Part shown: positions 62,565 to 64,000 of the stretch, in pieces
Layout: every line of letters starts with the position of its first letter
Numbering within the stretch: position 1 is the stretch's first letter
DNA from: Sphingobacteriales bacterium 44-61
Lineage (GTDB): Bacteria > Bacteroidota > Bacteroidia > Chitinophagales > Chitinophagaceae
Direction of reading: 5' to 3'
NCBI GenBank assembly: GCA_001898405.1
Contig: MKTW01000010.1
Coordinates: 232,405 to 296,404 of the forward strand
DNA length: 64,000 bases
Position numbers and translations under genes: made by a program
The notes under the pieces: model-generated
What the model was told of the DNA's origin: nothing
What the model saw: the letters and a program-made list of their open reading frames with translations, nothing else
The model's database searches: none

Positions 62565-63332
62565 ATGAGTTTAAGAGAAAGGCTGAAGAGTTTTAAGTTG
62601 GTAAGAAAATTAGTGTATGCGATAGTAGGGTTGGCTTCTTACCCTGGTCTGATGATCGTGAACAAACTGAAGATAACAGGTGGAGAACATTTGAAAGATC
62701 TGCCAAAGCAGAATGTTTTGTTTGTAAGCAATCACCAAACCTATTTTGCTGATGTGATCACTTTCCTGCATATTTTTTGTGCAGTGAAATGGGGAAAGAT
62801 CAACCGGCTGGGCATACCGTATTATCTGCTGAACCCTTTCACCCGTGTAAACTATGTGGCAGCCGAGCAAACCATGAATGGCAGTTGGCTCAGCAAGCTG
62901 TTTACCCTGGCAGGAGCACTCACCGTGAAGCGGACCTGGAATGCCGAAGCAAAAGAAAGCCGCAAGGGGCTTGATCCTTCAGACACCCGTAAGATCACGA
63001 GGGCGCTCGACAAAAACTGGGTGATCACCTTTCCGCAGGGCACCACCAAGCCATTTGCACCGGGCCGCAAGGGCACAGCCCTGATCATCAAACAAAACAA
63101 ACCTATTGTAATACCTGTGGTGATAAATGGATTCTGGCGTGCTTTCAACAAAAAGGGGCTGAAGTTCAAGAAGAAGGGCGTATTGCTGAGTGTTCGCTTC
63201 AAAGCTCCGCTGGTCATTGATTATGAAGCCCGTTCAGAAGATATACTGGCACAGTTGATGGATGCAATTGAACAGAGTAAAACATATATGCTGAAGGGGA
63301 GACATCATCAACTCAGTGCGGGTGTGTCGTAA
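62565..63332 (+). CDS. 1-acyl-sn-glycerol-3-phosphate acyltransferase-like (PlsC family)
   Basis: The 255-residue protein probably adds the second acyl chain in phospholipid synthesis. The catalytic box NHQTYFAD is at residues 56-63 and the substrate-binding box FPQGTTKPFAPGRKGTALI near 158 has PQG where EG is typical. A hydrophobic segment (LVYAIVGLASYPGLMIV) precedes the box. A lysophospholipid or related acceptor is likely, but the exact one is not predictable. It is a separate gene from the minus-strand PlsC-like gene at 59401. Confidence 0.86.
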   Translation: MSLRERLKSFKLVRKLVYAIVGLASYPGLMIVNKLKITGGEHLKDLPKQNVLFVSNHQTYFADVITFLHIFCAVKWGKINRLGIPYYLLNPFTRVNYVAAEQTMNGSWLSKLFTLAGALTVKRTWNAEAKESRKGLDPSDTRKITRALDKNWVITFPQGTTKPFAPGRKGTALIIKQNKPIVIPVVINGFWRAFNKKGLKFKKKGVLLSVRFKAPLVIDYEARSEDILAQLMDAIEQSKTYMLKGRHHQLSAGVS

Positions 63333-63450
63333 TATTACGAAAGGAACGCTGGCCTGTTTTTGTCATTCATGTATTCCGGAGCATTCCGGATTTTAGCGAC
63401 CTCTCATTCGCGCAATTAACGTTTTTTATTTTATCTTTCTTTTTTCGCTT

Positions 63451-64000
63451 ATGAGTCAGAAGCCTGCTACAATCAAAGAAATTGCAAAACGGTTGAACGT
63501 TTCTGTATCAACCGTATCAAGGGCTTTGCATAATCATCCGAGCATAGGCTTGCGGACCAAGATGCAGGTGCAGAAACTGGCTGAAGAGTTGAATTACGAA
63601 CCCAATCAGGCAGCTATTTCTTTCAAGCAGGGTAAAACAATGACGATAGGAGTGATACTGCCCAATCTCCGCGAAGAGTTTTTTTCCACCGCCATCAATG
63701 GCATCGAAGATATGGCCATTCAAAATCAGTATACCGTATTGATCGGCCAGTCGAGGGATGATGCAGAACGCGAAAAGAAACTGGTAGATACTATGCGCAA
63801 GCACCGGGTAGATGGTTTGCTGGTTTCCTTATCAAAAAGCACACAGACCTACGAACATTTTGAGGCATTGAAGAAATATGGAATACCCGTTGTTTTTTTC
63901 GACCGTGTTCCCAATCTGCCTGAAGCATATACGGTATCCTGCGATCTGAAAGACAGTTCAGTTAAGCTGGTTGACTGGCTCGTAGGCCAGGGGCATACAC
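63451..64000 (+). CDS. LacI-family transcriptional regulator (5' part)
   Basis: The gene runs off the window end and shows 183 codons with no stop. The N-terminal helix-turn-helix is ATIKEIAKRLNVSVSTVSRALHNHP (residues 6-30), then the hinge NYEPNQAAISFKQGKTMTIGV and the periplasmic-binding fold FFSTAINGIEDMAIQNQY, DGLLVSLSKST, PVVFFDR. It probably controls a carbohydrate-use locus downstream, outside the window. The 118-bp spacer before it has tcattcgcgcaattaacg, a relic of the gcgaat repeat family. Confidence 0.9.
   Translation, partial: MSQKPATIKEIAKRLNVSVSTVSRALHNHPSIGLRTKMQVQKLAEELNYEPNQAAISFKQGKTMTIGVILPNLREEFFSTAINGIEDMAIQNQYTVLIGQSRDDAEREKKLVDTMRKHRVDGLLVSLSKSTQTYEHFEALKKYGIPVVFFDRVPNLPEAYTVSCDLKDSSVKLVDWLVGQGHT

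Overview
The window is chromosomal DNA of a Bacteroidota bacterium, most likely of the Chitinophagaceae/Chitinophagales. The evidence is a type III glutamine synthetase, many secreted proteins with no assignable function, TAnnTTTG (-7) promoters with TTTG about 19-20 nt upstream, an almost complete lack of Shine-Dalgarno sequences, an Ala/Lys-rich histone H1-like protein and a secreted protein with an S74-like C-terminus. No rRNA, tRNA, CRISPR array, phage or intact transposase was seen.

Layout. 1-23.4 kb is mainly housekeeping: accC, a secreted membrane dipeptidase, glnN, a polytopic membrane protein, purL, proC, pyrG, yidC, two secreted proteins, a TPR protein, a ComA-family phosphosulfolactate synthase overlapping aroE, a thioesterase, an ECF sigma/anti-sigma pair, rdgB, a small protein that may be HolD-like, and ilvE. 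At 23.4-24.4 kb rpsL-rpsG form a two-gene operon with its own promoter and terminator. At 24.4-38.0 kb lies accessory DNA: a secreted gene between 70-bp inverted repeats, an H1-like protein with an acidic tail, a DsbA-like oxidoreductase, an SNF2 ATPase, a TetR-controlled RND efflux operon, the S74-like protein, and a small XRE regulator with a short membrane partner. fusA follows at 38.4-40.5 kb with a long leader, then a secreted beta-helix protein. The S10-spc ribosomal operon runs from rpsJ to secY (43.2-55.3 kb), followed by map. At 56.3-64 kb are a flavoprotein, a GIN-domain lipoprotein, a PagL-like deacylase, a PlsC-like acyltransferase, rpsA, a second acyltransferase and the start of a LacI regulator.

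How it fits together. The usual rpsL-rpsG-fusA-rpsJ order is kept, but the block is cut twice by accessory genes. Each piece has gained its own promoter (TACCTTTG at rpsL, fusA and rpsJ), and terminators follow rpsG and fusA. The distal infA-rpsM-rpsK-rpsD-rpoA-rplQ block is not next to map. Intergenic spacers, even inside the ribosomal operon, are filled with several families of short dispersed, often palindromic repeats.

Most notable: the identical 13-bp palindrome TTAACAGTGTTAA at the tetR promoter and before the efflux operon; the inverted-repeat-flanked gene at 24.4-25.2 kb; two copies of a roughly 180-bp nested-hairpin element; a 31-bp perfect stem with a 2-nt loop at 26.8 kb; and promoters so close to ATG at rdgB, map, the flavoprotein and the thioesterase that leaderless mRNAs are predicted.
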